41,232 nt of DNA from an uncultured Lachnospiraceae bacterium. GTDB lineage: Bacteria > Bacillota > Clostridia > Lachnospirales > Lachnospiraceae. The notes below the pieces were generated by a model, which did not search any database, had not been told where the DNA came from, and was given only the letters and a program-made list of their open reading frames with translations. The DNA is taken from assembly GCA_946615865.1 (NCBI GenBank), contig CAMOIJ010000022.1, forward strand, positions 1-41,232. The letters are read 5' to 3'. Both the position numbers and the translations under genes were made by a program. This document shows positions 1 to 6,713 of this stretch, one piece after another (the stretch's first letter is position 1; every line of letters starts with the position of its first letter).

Positions 1-332
1 GCCAGAAGGCACGCTCCGGAGCTCCCAGACCGGGATTCGAAGGCGGCCAGATGCCTCTGTACAGAAGACTCCCCAAGAGAGGCTTCAAATGCTACAACAG
101 GAAGGATATCGCGGCAGTTGATATCACCAGACTTGAGAAATTTGAAGACGGAGCTACTGTAGATCTTCAGGCACTCAAGGAAGCGGGAATCGTAAAAGAA
201 CTCAGAGACGGCGTTAAGATCATTGGCAATGCGGCGCTTACAAAGAAGCTCAATGTCAAGGTCAACGCGTACAGCGCAAGCGCCAAGGCAAGCATCGAAG
301 CTGCCGGCGGTACCGCTGAAGTCGCAGAATAA
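1..332 (+). CDS. rplO: Ribosomal protein L15 (uL15), 5' truncated by window edge
   Basis: This is the C-terminal part of large-subunit protein uL15, which binds 23S rRNA late in 50S assembly. The reading frame is already open at base 3 and reads through GFEGGQMPLYRRLPKRGF, the uL15 signature, so the ATG at 51 is internal and not the start. About 109 residues are visible, ending in TAA at 330-332. The C-terminal half carries the usual alternating basic/hydrophobic beta segments ending in an Ala/Glu-rich tail. It lies directly upstream of secY, the standard spc-operon order. Confidence 0.97.
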   Translation, partial: QKARSGAPRPGFEGGQMPLYRRLPKRGFKCYNRKDIAAVDITRLEKFEDGATVDLQALKEAGIVKELRDGVKIIGNAALTKKLNVKVNAYSASAKASIEAAGGTAEVAE

Positions 333-432
333 TTTACGGGAGGTCACGCCGTCTTCACTCTTTGACCATTTTGAAAGTGATCAATTTGGAAGAGAGGACG
401 GCCTGGCCCGTTCATCCTAAGAGGTCTGTGTT
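333..432 (+). other. rplO-secY spacer with long imperfect hairpin
   Basis: The 100 bp spacer can fold into one long interrupted stem: GCCGTC near 349 pairs with GACGGC near 399, with further CTCTT/AAGAG type pairing inside. There is no T-tract, so it does not look like a terminator. A weak GAGG lies just before the secY ATG. It could be a processing site or a translational control element. Confidence 0.35.
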
Positions 433-1746
433 ATGTTAGAATCTGTAAAAAATATGTTTAGGCTCAAAGAGATCCGTCAGAAGCTGCTCTATACGCTGAT
501 GATGATGGTCGTGATCCGAATCGGATCACAGCTTCCGGCTCCCGGCATCGACAGGACGTATTTCAGCAACTGGTTCGCGGCTCAGACGGGTGACGCATTC
601 AGTTTTGTGGACGCGTTCACCGGCGGATCCTTTTTGAACATGTCCATTCTGGCACTTAACATTACGCCCTATATCACATCTTCCATTATCATTCAGCTTC
701 TCACGATCGCTATTCCCAAGCTGGAAGAGATGCAGAGAGAAGGCGAAGAAGGAAGGAAACTGCTGGTATCGATCACCCGTTATGTCACGGTAGCGCTTGC
801 GCTTATGGAAGCGGCAGCCATGGCGATCGGATTCGGAAGGCAGGGCCTTCTGCAGGAGTACAACGCGATCAACATCATCATGGTCATCTGTACTTTGACA
901 GCAGGCAGTGCTTTCCTTATGTGGATAGGTGAGCAGATCACCGAGAAGGGCGTTGGAAATGGTATCTCGATCGTACTCGCGATCAATATCATTTCAAGGA
1001 TGCCGCAGGACATTGCCAGTCTTTTCTCCCAGTTCGTGTTCGGAAAGACCATTGCCATCGGCGCGGTCGCCGCAGTGATCATTATTGCGATCATTGTCCT
1101 GATGGTGGTCATGGTCATCATCCTCAACGACGCTGAGAGAAGGATCCCGGTACAGTACGCGCAGAAGATCCAGGGAAGAAGACTTGTCGGCGGAGCGAAT
1201 TCCGTTATTCCGCTCAAGGTCAACACCGCGGGCGTTATGCCGATCATCTTCGCCTCCTCGCTTATGGAGTTCCCTGTGATCATCTCCACGCTGGCCGGTT
1301 ATAAAGGAACAGGAATCTGGTCGGAAGTTCTCCGCTACCTTTCCACTTCCTATTGGTGCAATCCCAGCCAGATCAAGTATTCGATCGGACTTCTCGTATA
1401 TATCGTACTGCTGGTATTCTTCGCGTACTTCTATACGTCGATCACATTTAATCCGCTTGAGATTGCCGATAACCTGAAGAAGCGCGGCGGCTTCATCCCC
1501 GGTATCCGTCCGGGCAAGCCCACTAGCGACTATCTTAACAGGATCCTGAACTACATTATCTTTATCGGCGCGATCGGACTTACGATCGTCGGAATCCTTC
1601 CCTTCATCTTCAGGGGCGTGTTCAACGCTTCCGTTTCTTTCGGAGGGACGAGCCTGATCATCGTGGTCAGCGTTGTGCTTGAGACGATCAAGCAGATCGA
1701 GTCCATGATGATGGTCAGGAACTACAAGGGATTCCTGAACGACTGA
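433..1746 (+). CDS. secY: Preprotein translocase subunit SecY
   Basis: SecY is the channel-forming subunit of the SecYEG translocon in the cytoplasmic membrane, exporting unfolded proteins with SecA and inserting membrane proteins. The 437-residue product has the normal length and about ten hydrophobic segments. Family signatures are visible: the N-terminal RQKLLYTL..IRIGSQLPAPGID, the plug region after TGGSFLNMSI, the cytosolic loop with ERRIPVQYAQK, and the C-terminal loop with NPLEIADNLKKRGGFIPGIRPGKPT. These basic loops contact SecA and the ribosome. It sits between rplO and adk as expected. The ATG at 433 follows a purine-rich site (AAGAGG). Confidence 0.98.
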   Translation: MLESVKNMFRLKEIRQKLLYTLMMMVVIRIGSQLPAPGIDRTYFSNWFAAQTGDAFSFVDAFTGGSFLNMSILALNITPYITSSIIIQLLTIAIPKLEEMQREGEEGRKLLVSITRYVTVALALMEAAAMAIGFGRQGLLQEYNAINIIMVICTLTAGSAFLMWIGEQITEKGVGNGISIVLAINIISRMPQDIASLFSQFVFGKTIAIGAVAAVIIIAIIVLMVVMVIILNDAERRIPVQYAQKIQGRRLVGGANSVIPLKVNTAGVMPIIFASSLMEFPVIISTLAGYKGTGIWSEVLRYLSTSYWCNPSQIKYSIGLLVYIVLLVFFAYFYTSITFNPLEIADNLKKRGGFIPGIRPGKPTSDYLNRILNYIIFIGAIGLTIVGILPFIFRGVFNASVSFGGTSLIIVVSVVLETIKQIESMMMVRNYKGFLND

Positions 1747-1783
1747 TACAGGATCCGGTGACGGTTTCTTGTCAAGAATTGAT

Positions 1784-1819
1784 CCGGAGGCGGTGGAACC
1801 TGGGTTTCACCGGCTCCGG
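1784..1819 (+). other. secY-adk spacer hairpin
   Basis: CCGGAG at 1784-1789 pairs with CTCCGG at 1814-1819, and the inner segment adds CGGTG/CACCG and AA/TT pairing, giving a strong stem-loop. It is followed by TTTGGTG, not a clean T-run, so it is a poor intrinsic terminator. It may be an attenuator or mRNA processing/stability element in the secY-adk transcript. Confidence 0.4.
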
Positions 1820-1882
1820 TTTGGTGCATAGTTAACAGGTAGTTTTAGTACAATGGTCCAAGAGCCAGAAATGGAGGGTACA

Positions 1883-2527
1883 ATGAAGATCGTTATGTTA
1901 GGAGCACCCGGAGCAGGCAAAGGAACACAGGCGGAGATGATCGCTGAGAAGTACGGGATTCCCCATATCTCGACCGGTGATATTTTCAGGGCCAATATTA
2001 AGAACGGTACGGAACTGGGCAAAAAAGCGAAAGCTTACATGGACGCGGGAGATCTCGTTCCGGACGAGCTGACTGTTGATCTCGTGATCGACAGAGTCGC
2101 GCAGCCCGATTGTGAGAAAGGTTATATCCTTGACGGTTTCCCGAGAACGATCCCGCAGGCGGAAGTCTTCACGAAGCAGCTCGCCGAGAACGGCGAAAAG
2201 ATCGATTTCGCGATCGACGTCGAAGTTCCGGATGAGAACATCGTGAACCGCATGGGCGGCAGAAGGGCATGCCCGAACTGCGGCGCAACTTATCATGTGC
2301 AGTACATCCCGCCCAAGAAAGAGGGCATCTGTGACGTTTGCGGAACAGAGCTCGTTCTCAGGAACGATGATAAGCCTGAGACAGTCAAGAACAGACTGGA
2401 TGTCTATCACAAAGCAACTCAGCCGCTGATCGACTTTTACAAAGCGCAGGGAGCGCTCAGGGCAGTCGACGGGACACAGGATATGAAAGATGTCTTTGCG
2501 GCAATTGTTAAGATTTTGGAGGATTAA
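1883..2527 (+). CDS. adk: Adenylate kinase, zinc-binding LID type
   Basis: Adenylate kinase catalyses ATP + AMP = 2 ADP in the cytoplasm. The P-loop [10 protein letters not shown] is at the N-terminus, followed by the NMP-binding segment ([10 protein letters not shown]) and the GFPRTIPQA motif. The LID has CPNC and CDVC cysteine pairs that form the zinc site typical of Gram-positive enzymes. The length of 214 residues is normal. I chose the ATG at 1883 because GGAGGG lies just upstream at about 1873 and the homologous proteins begin [10 protein letters not shown]; an ATG at 1853 in frame would add ten residues of non-homologous sequence. In many Clostridia map follows adk; here infA follows directly. 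Confidence 0.98.
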   Translation: MKIVMLGAPGAGKGTQAEMIAEKYGIPHISTGDIFRANIKNGTELGKKAKAYMDAGDLVPDELTVDLVIDRVAQPDCEKGYILDGFPRTIPQAEVFTKQLAENGEKIDFAIDVEVPDENIVNRMGGRRACPNCGATYHVQYIPPKKEGICDVCGTELVLRNDDKPETVKNRLDVYHKATQPLIDFYKAQGALRAVDGTQDMKDVFAAIVKILED

Positions 2528-2529
2528 AA

Positions 2530-2748
2530 GTGTCAAAAGCAGATGTCATTGAACTCGAAGGTGTTGTGATCGAAAAGCTCCCCAACACGCTCTTCCGCGT
2601 GAAGCTGGAGAACGGAGCCGTTATTCTCGCCCATATCAGCGGCAAGCTGAGACAGAATTTCATCAGGATCCTTCCGGGTGATAAAGTTACCCTTGAGATG
2701 TCCACCTATGACCTTACAAAGGGCAGGATCATCTGGAGAGACAAGTAA
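2530..2748 (+). CDS. infA: Translation initiation factor IF-1
   Basis: IF-1 binds the 30S A site during initiation, together with IF-2 and IF-3. The 72-residue OB-fold protein reads [19 protein letters not shown] and ends [11 protein letters not shown], a full-length match to the family. It starts at GTG 2530, two bases after the adk stop; the overlapping GGAGG at about 2518-2522 inside the adk 3' end is the ribosome site, so adk and infA are translationally close. The map gene usually found between adk and infA in Firmicutes is missing here. Confidence 0.97.
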   Translation: MSKADVIELEGVVIEKLPNTLFRVKLENGAVILAHISGKLRQNFIRILPGDKVTLEMSTYDLTKGRIIWRDK

Positions 2749-2786
2749 TATATCCGGAGAGTTTCAAAAAATTATTTAAAAAACAT

Positions 2787-2815
2787 TTGCTATCGACATT
2801 GTCTTGTGATACAAT
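2787..2815 (+). promoter_or_regulatory. Internal sigma-A type promoter upstream of rpmJ
   Basis: TTGCTA at 2787-2792 and TACAAT at 2810-2815 are separated by 17 bp. The promoter lies in the 170 bp infA-rpmJ spacer and would give the alpha-operon genes a second start. A perfect 8 bp hairpin (2829-2849) begins just after the expected start site. Confidence 0.6.
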
Positions 2816-2828
2816 GGACAAGCTGTGG

Positions 2829-2849
2829 AGAATTCGGACAACGAATTCT
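2829..2849 (+). other. 5'-leader hairpin upstream of rpmJ
   Basis: AGAATTCG (2829-2836) and CGAATTCT (2842-2849) form a perfect 8 bp stem with a five-base loop. It would sit within about ten bases of the 5' end of a transcript from the promoter at 2787-2815, a position typical of 5' stabilising stems. Confidence 0.4.
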
Positions 2850-2918
2850 TCTTTAGTGCGTGCATGAAGACCCGCTTGTGCGCCAGGAAACTGCAGAGAA
2901 TGATGAAAGGAGACGACT

Positions 2919-3032
2919 ATGAAAGTAAGAGCTTCTGTAAAGCCTATTTGCGACAAGTGCAAAGTCATTAAGCGCAAGGGTATTATCAGGATCATCTGCG
3001 AGAATCCGAAGCACAAACAGAGACAGGGTTAA
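2919..3032 (+). CDS. rpmJ: Ribosomal protein L36 (bL36), zinc-ribbon form
   Basis: This 37-residue protein was recognised by direct translation: it starts [20 protein letters not shown] and ends NPKHKQRQG. bL36 is a small 50S protein near the GTPase-associated region. The zinc ligands C11, C14, C27 and H32 are all present, so this is the zinc-dependent (C+) form. GAAAGGAG at 2905-2912 is the ribosome site before ATG 2919. The position between infA and rpsM is canonical. Confidence 0.96.
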   Translation: MKVRASVKPICDKCKVIKRKGIIRIICENPKHKQRQG

Positions 3033-3100
3033 GAGAGCCATTTGCCGGCCGTAAGCCGCGAATTACTCTTTGATACCCTGCTGAATCTGTAAACTGCATT

Positions 3101-3135
3101 TCTTCTTATTGAACAGACCCTTTCAAATAAGAAGA
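3101..3135 (+). promoter_or_regulatory. Leader hairpin upstream of rpsM
   Basis: TCTTCTTATT (3101-3110) and AATAAGAAGA (3126-3135) form a perfect 10 bp stem that can be extended inward by GAA/TTC with one bulge. It lies in the 227 bp spacer before rpsM with no T-run after it. In E. coli the alpha-operon leader upstream of rpsM is the S4 repressor target; this element is in the analogous position, but no sequence homology is claimed. Confidence 0.35.
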
Positions 3136-3259
3136 CCCGTTCGGGATATGCAGGTTGTGACGGAAACGCAGCGGAAAGACCGGAGAACTCCGGTTGGGCT
3201 CAGATGGGCCCCAATCAATCAGTAACGAATTTAGAAATGATTTATGGAGGAAAAGGAAA

Positions 3260-3628
3260 ATGGCTCGTATCGCAGGTGTAGATTTACCCAGAGATAAGCG
3301 CGTCGAGATCGGCCTGACAAGTATTTATGGAATCGGCCGTACAAGTGCAACAAAGATCGCCGAGAAGGCAGGTGTCAATCCCGATACCCGCTGCAGAGAT
3401 CTGACTGACGAAGAAGTCAAGAAGCTCAGCGAAGTCATCGCTGAGGATTACATGGTAGAAGGTGACCTTCGCCGTGAAGTCGCTATGAACATCAAGCGTC
3501 TCACCGAGATCGGCTGCTACAGAGGCATCCGTCACAGAAGAGGCCTTCCTGTTCGCGGACAGCACACAAAGAACAACGCGAGAACCAGAAAGGGTCCCAA
3601 GAAGACCATCGCAAACAAGAAGAAGTAA
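3260..3628 (+). CDS. rpsM: Ribosomal protein S13 (uS13)
   Basis: uS13 lies in the 30S head and makes inter-subunit bridges to the 50S. The 122-residue product begins [20 protein letters not shown] and has the helix-hairpin-helix [11 protein letters not shown] followed by the basic C-terminal tail [22 protein letters not shown], which contacts 16S rRNA and tRNA. I chose ATG 3260 because ATGGAGGAAAAG directly upstream supplies the ribosome site; the frame is open upstream but not homologous. It is the first gene of the rpsM-rpsK-rpsD-rpoA-rplQ block. Confidence 0.98.
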   Translation: MARIAGVDLPRDKRVEIGLTSIYGIGRTSATKIAEKAGVNPDTRCRDLTDEEVKKLSEVIAEDYMVEGDLRREVAMNIKRLTEIGCYRGIRHRRGLPVRGQHTKNNARTRKGPKKTIANKKK

Positions 3629-3679
3629 TTGATCGTTCACAGCAATACTATTATAAGGGAAAGAAAGTAGGTTAGTTTT

Positions 3680-4081
3680 ATGGCAAAGCAGAATGCTGCA
3701 GCTAGAAGAAAAGCTGCAAGACGTGTCAAGAAAAACGTTGAACGCGGACAGGCGCACATCCAGTCTTCTTTTAACAACACAATCGTTACTCTGACAGACG
3801 CTCAGGGCAACGCACTGAGCTGGGCAAGTGCAGGCGGTCTTGGATTCAAAGGTTCAAGGAAATCTACTCCCTATGCAGCACAGATGGCAGCAGAGACAGC
3901 TACCAAGGCTGCGCAGATTCATGGACTGAAGGCAGTCGATGTATTTGTTAAGGGACCGGGTTCAGGAAGAGAAGCAGCGATCCGCGCACTCAACGCTAAT
4001 GGTCTGGAGATCATCTCCATCACCGATGTAACTCCCGTTCCTCACAACGGATGCCGTCCGCCTAAGAGACGTAGAGTCTGA
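3680..4081 (+). CDS. rpsK: Ribosomal protein S11 (uS11)
   Basis: uS11 sits on the 30S platform and helps shape the mRNA exit channel. The 133-residue product has the basic N-terminal extension, the [16 protein letters not shown] core motif, and ends with the highly conserved [20 protein letters not shown]. Length and sequence are normal for the family. The start ATG 3680 follows a weak GGAAAG about 20 bases upstream and AGTAGG closer, so the Shine-Dalgarno signal is modest for so highly expressed a gene. Confidence 0.98.
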   Translation: MAKQNAAARRKAARRVKKNVERGQAHIQSSFNNTIVTLTDAQGNALSWASAGGLGFKGSRKSTPYAAQMAAETATKAAQIHGLKAVDVFVKGPGSGREAAIRALNANGLEIISITDVTPVPHNGCRPPKRRRV

Positions 4082-4096
4082 AAAAGTAAATTCTTC

Positions 4097-4265
4097 GGAT
4101 CGCATACGATCCTCAGTATTAACTTTAGAAGGTTTGCTTCGCAAACCTTCAGGGTTATTATTGACAGCAAGGCAGCAAATGCTGCTTAGCATAATAGAAA
4201 CATTAAATACTTGGAAGAAGGCACGCGAAAACGTGTTGTAAACAACAATCACGGCAGAGACCGTG
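4097..4265 (+). promoter_or_regulatory. rpsK-rpsD spacer: array of about five hairpins, candidate S4 control region
   Basis: The 200 bp spacer holds successive stems: GGATCG/CGATCC (4097-4112, loop CATA), a perfect 10 bp stem GAAGGTTTGC/GCAAACCTTC (4128-4150), GCAGCA/TGCTGC (4172-4185), CACG/CGTG near 4222-4235, and TCACGG/CCGTGA (4249-4266). The last ends just before the rpsD ribosome site AAGGAG. S4 autoregulates through mRNA leaders in both E. coli and Bacillus, so a control role is a reasonable inference. None of the stems has a terminator-like T-run. Confidence 0.4.
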
Positions 4266-4281
4266 ACAGAAAGGAGCCATC

Positions 4282-4875
4282 ATGGCAGTAGATAAGACAC
4301 CAGTACTGAAAAGATGCAGATCCCTCGATCTGGATCCCACTTTCCTTGGCTATGACAAGAAGTCCAAGAGAACTCTGATCCGCAGAAGCCGCAAGATGAG
4401 TGAGTACGGCCTTCAGCTTCGCGAGAAGCAGAAAGCTAAATTCATCTATGGCGTTCTTGAGAAGCCTTTCAGAAATTATTATGAGAAGGCTGACAGAATG
4501 AAGGGCATGACCGGTGAGAACCTCATGACCATGCTTGAGAGCCGCCTTGACAACGTAGTCTTCCGTATGGGTTTTGCAAGAACCAGACGTGAGGCAAGAC
4601 AGGTTGTCGGCCACAAGCACATTTTCGTCAACGGCAAATGCATCAACCTTCCTTCTTACCGCGTTAAAGCCGGTGATGTTGTAGAGGTTAAGGAAAGCTC
4701 CAAGTCTATCCAGCGCTTCAAGGATATCATGGAAGTAACGGCCGGAAGACTGACACCCGAGTGGGTAGTCGTCGACAAGGAAGCCCTCAAGGGCACCGTA
4801 AGCGCACTTCCCCGCAGGGAGCAGATCGATGTCCCTGTTGATGAGATGCTTATCGTCGAGTTGTATTCCAAGTAA
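4282..4875 (+). CDS. rpsD: Ribosomal protein S4 (uS4)
   Basis: uS4 is a primary 16S rRNA-binding protein that nucleates 30S body assembly and often represses its own synthesis. The 197-residue protein shows the family's RRSRKMSEYGLQLREKQKAKFIYGVLEKPFRNYYEKA block and the S4 RNA-binding domain LESRLDNVVFRMGFARTRREARQVVGHKHIFVNGK. The usual N-terminal zinc cysteines of many homologues are not obvious: the start is MAVDKTPVLKRCRSLDLDP, with a single Cys. AAGGAG lies 6-8 bases before ATG 4282. Confidence 0.98.
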   Translation: MAVDKTPVLKRCRSLDLDPTFLGYDKKSKRTLIRRSRKMSEYGLQLREKQKAKFIYGVLEKPFRNYYEKADRMKGMTGENLMTMLESRLDNVVFRMGFARTRREARQVVGHKHIFVNGKCINLPSYRVKAGDVVEVKESSKSIQRFKDIMEVTAGRLTPEWVVVDKEALKGTVSALPRREQIDVPVDEMLIVELYSK

Positions 4876-4886
4876 TACGATAAATA

Positions 4887-4915
4887 CCTGCACTGCGCGG
4901 CGACGCGCAGGCAGG
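4887..4915 (+). other. rpsD-rpoA spacer hairpin with GCGA tetraloop
   Basis: CTGCGCG (4893-4899) pairs with CGCGCAG (4904-4910) around a GCGA (GNRA type) tetraloop; a bulged A is followed by the lower stem CCTGC/GCAGG (4887-4891 with 4911-4915), and ATAAA/TTTAT adds more. It is a very stable stem without a long T-run, so it is more likely a processing or protein-binding element than an efficient terminator. Confidence 0.45.
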
Positions 4916-4964
4916 TTTATTACGCTTATATGTTGACGATGAGCCGCGCAAAGGAGGTATTCGC

Positions 4965-5930
4965 GTGTTTGATTTTGAGAGACCGAGCATCGAGGTCGTG
5001 GAGATCTCCGATGATAAGAAGTATGGCAGATTTGTAGTGGAACCCCTTGAGAGAGGCTATGGCATCACTCTTGGAAATTCCCTCAGAAGGATCATGCTTT
5101 CTTCTCTTCCCGGTGCAGCTGTAAGCCAGGTCAAGATTGACGGAGTACAGCATGAGTTCGGAGCTATTCCCGGAGTCAAGGAAGATGTTACTGAGATCAT
5201 CATGAATATCAAAGGTCTTGCTATCAAGAACAGCAGCGAGACGAACGAGCCCAAGAATGCTTATATCGAGTATGAGGGCGAGGGCGTTGTCCGCGCTTCT
5301 GATATTCAGGTTGACCAGGACGTTCAGATCATGAATCCGGACCTTGTGATCGCTACACTCAGCGGAAAGGACACTAAACTGTTCATCGAGCTTACGATCA
5401 CAAAGGGCAGAGGCTACATCAGCTCTGACAAGAACAAGACACCTGATACTAAGATCGGTGTTATCCCTGTAGATTCTATCTACACACCTGTAGAGAGAGT
5501 CAACGTCACAGTTGAGAATACGCGTGTCGGACAGCAGACTGACTACGATAAGCTTACACTGGATGTTACCACAAACGGCACGATCGGCCCTGACGAGGCA
5601 GTAAGCCTTGCAGCTAAGGTTCTGAGCGAGCACCTGAGCGTGTTCATCGACCTGTCCGAAAACGCCAAGACCGCAGAGATCATGGTTGAGAAGGAATATG
5701 ACCAGAAAGAGAAAGTTCTCGAGATGAGCATCGATGAGCTGGAACTTTCCGTCCGTTCCTACAACTGCCTCAAGAGAGCAGGCATCAACACAGTTGAGGA
5801 ACTCTGCAACAAGACTCCCGATGAGATGATGAAGGTCCGCAACCTGGGCCGCAAGTCTCTTGAGGAAGTTCTTGAGAAACTCAAGGAACTGGGACTTTCC
5901 CTCAATAACAGCGAGGAAGTTGTCCAGTAA
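4965..5930 (+). CDS. rpoA: RNA polymerase alpha subunit
   Basis: Alpha dimerises to nucleate core RNA polymerase, and its C-terminal domain contacts UP elements and activators. The 321-residue product has the N-terminal domain with [29 protein letters not shown], a flexible linker at about 230-250, and the CTD with [38 protein letters not shown], which contains the 265-like Arg region that touches DNA. It starts at GTG 4965, supported by the strong AAGGAGG at 4951-4957. Placement between rpsD and rplQ is canonical. Confidence 0.98.
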   Translation: MFDFERPSIEVVEISDDKKYGRFVVEPLERGYGITLGNSLRRIMLSSLPGAAVSQVKIDGVQHEFGAIPGVKEDVTEIIMNIKGLAIKNSSETNEPKNAYIEYEGEGVVRASDIQVDQDVQIMNPDLVIATLSGKDTKLFIELTITKGRGYISSDKNKTPDTKIGVIPVDSIYTPVERVNVTVENTRVGQQTDYDKLTLDVTTNGTIGPDEAVSLAAKVLSEHLSVFIDLSENAKTAEIMVEKEYDQKEKVLEMSIDELELSVRSYNCLKRAGINTVEELCNKTPDEMMKVRNLGRKSLEEVLEKLKELGLSLNNSEEVVQ

Positions 5931-5948
5931 CTGCTATCACTGAAGATC

Positions 5949-6042
5949 CCGCCGAGGTAAAGCCGAAGAGTGCGAGGCGGTCGACGGCAGCGGGAAAACC
6001 GCGAACCGAAGGAAGGTAAAGTCCAAAGAGTGCTTCCTTCGG
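5949..6042 (+). promoter_or_regulatory. Twin hairpins with a shared loop in the rpoA-rplQ spacer
   Basis: Two consecutive stem-loops carry nearly the same loop on different stems. Hairpin 1 has CCGCC (5949-5953) pairing GGCGG (5976-5980) with tandem G-A/A-G mismatches above it and the loop GTAAAGCCGAAGAGTG. Hairpin 2 has a perfect 10 bp stem CCGAAGGAAG (6006-6015)/CTTCCTTCGG (6033-6042) and the loop GTAAAGTCCAAAGAGTG. Conserved loop with changed stem argues for an RNA element recognised through its loop. It lies 20 bases before the rplQ ribosome site. Confidence 0.55.
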
Positions 6043-6067
6043 CGCTGTCATAAAGGAGGAAAACAAA

Positions 6068-6604
6068 ATGGCAATGTACAGAAAACTCGGTAAGAAGACC
6101 AAACTCAGAAAGGCTCTGCTCCGCAACCAGGTAACGGCTCTGATCTACAAGGGAAGGATCGTTACAACTGAGGCAAGAGCTAAGGAAGTTCAGAAGATCG
6201 TGGAGCCCATGATCACTCTGGCTGCAAAGCACAAAGATGACTACGAAGAAGTTACCGTTCAGGCTAAGGTCGCCCGCAAGGACAAGGACGGCAAGCGCGT
6301 CAAGGAAGTCGTCGATGGCAAGAGAGTCACTGTTTTTGACACTGTAGAGAAGAAGGTGAAGAAGGATTCCCCTGCTCGTCTGCATGCAAGAAGACAGCTG
6401 ATGCGCTATCTGTACCCTGTTGTTGAAGTTCCGGCTGACGGCAAGGCCCGCAGAAAGAACTCCAAGAACGTAGATCTTGTTGAGAAGCTGTTCAGCGAGT
6501 ACGGCCCCAAGTATGCGAACCGTAACGGCGGCTACACAAGAATCATCAAGATCGGTCAGAGACGCGGCGACGGTGCGATGGAAGTCGTACTTGAGTTTGT
6601 CTGA
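6068..6604 (+). CDS. rplQ: Ribosomal protein L17 (bL17), long form
   Basis: bL17 lines the polypeptide exit tunnel on the 50S. The N-terminus MYRKLGKKTKLRKALLRNQVTALI, the motif RIVTTEARAKEVQKIVEPMITLA and the C-terminus RNGGYTRIIKIGQRRGDGAMEVVLEFV are conserved. At 178 residues it is 50-60 longer than the common 115-130. The additions are at about residues 60-100 (charged KDKDGKRVKEVVDGKRV..EKKVKK), before ARRQLMRYLYP, and at about 120-135. I recall similar long forms from Lachnospiraceae. AAAGGAGG precedes ATG 6068. The gene is followed by a terminator. Confidence 0.97.
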   Translation: MAMYRKLGKKTKLRKALLRNQVTALIYKGRIVTTEARAKEVQKIVEPMITLAAKHKDDYEEVTVQAKVARKDKDGKRVKEVVDGKRVTVFDTVEKKVKKDSPARLHARRQLMRYLYPVVEVPADGKARRKNSKNVDLVEKLFSEYGPKYANRNGGYTRIIKIGQRRGDGAMEVVLEFV

Positions 6605-6639
6605 TTACTGAAAGTTATCTGACGGATAATGAGTTTATC

Positions 6640-6675
6640 GGCCTCCGGGAAATGGTTTCTCGGAGGCCTTTTCTG
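6640..6675 (+). terminator. Intrinsic terminator after rplQ
   Basis: GGCCTCCG (6640-6647) and CGGAGGCC (6661-6668) form an 8 bp GC-rich stem with a 13-base loop, followed by TTTTCTG. It closes the alpha operon ahead of the ECF genes; the short T-tract suggests partial read-through. Confidence 0.75.
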
Positions 6676-6713
6676 CGTAAGCAATGGGCAGCATGGATGA
6701 AGGACAGACGCCT

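Noticed and set aside
1821-1854. adk promoter (TTGGTG ... TACAAT)
   Set aside because: The spacing between the hexamers is 22 bp and the -35 is poor.
4128-4150. Terminator between rpsK and rpsD
   Set aside because: The stem is perfect but is followed by AGGGTTATTATTG, not a T-run, and the genes belong to one operon.
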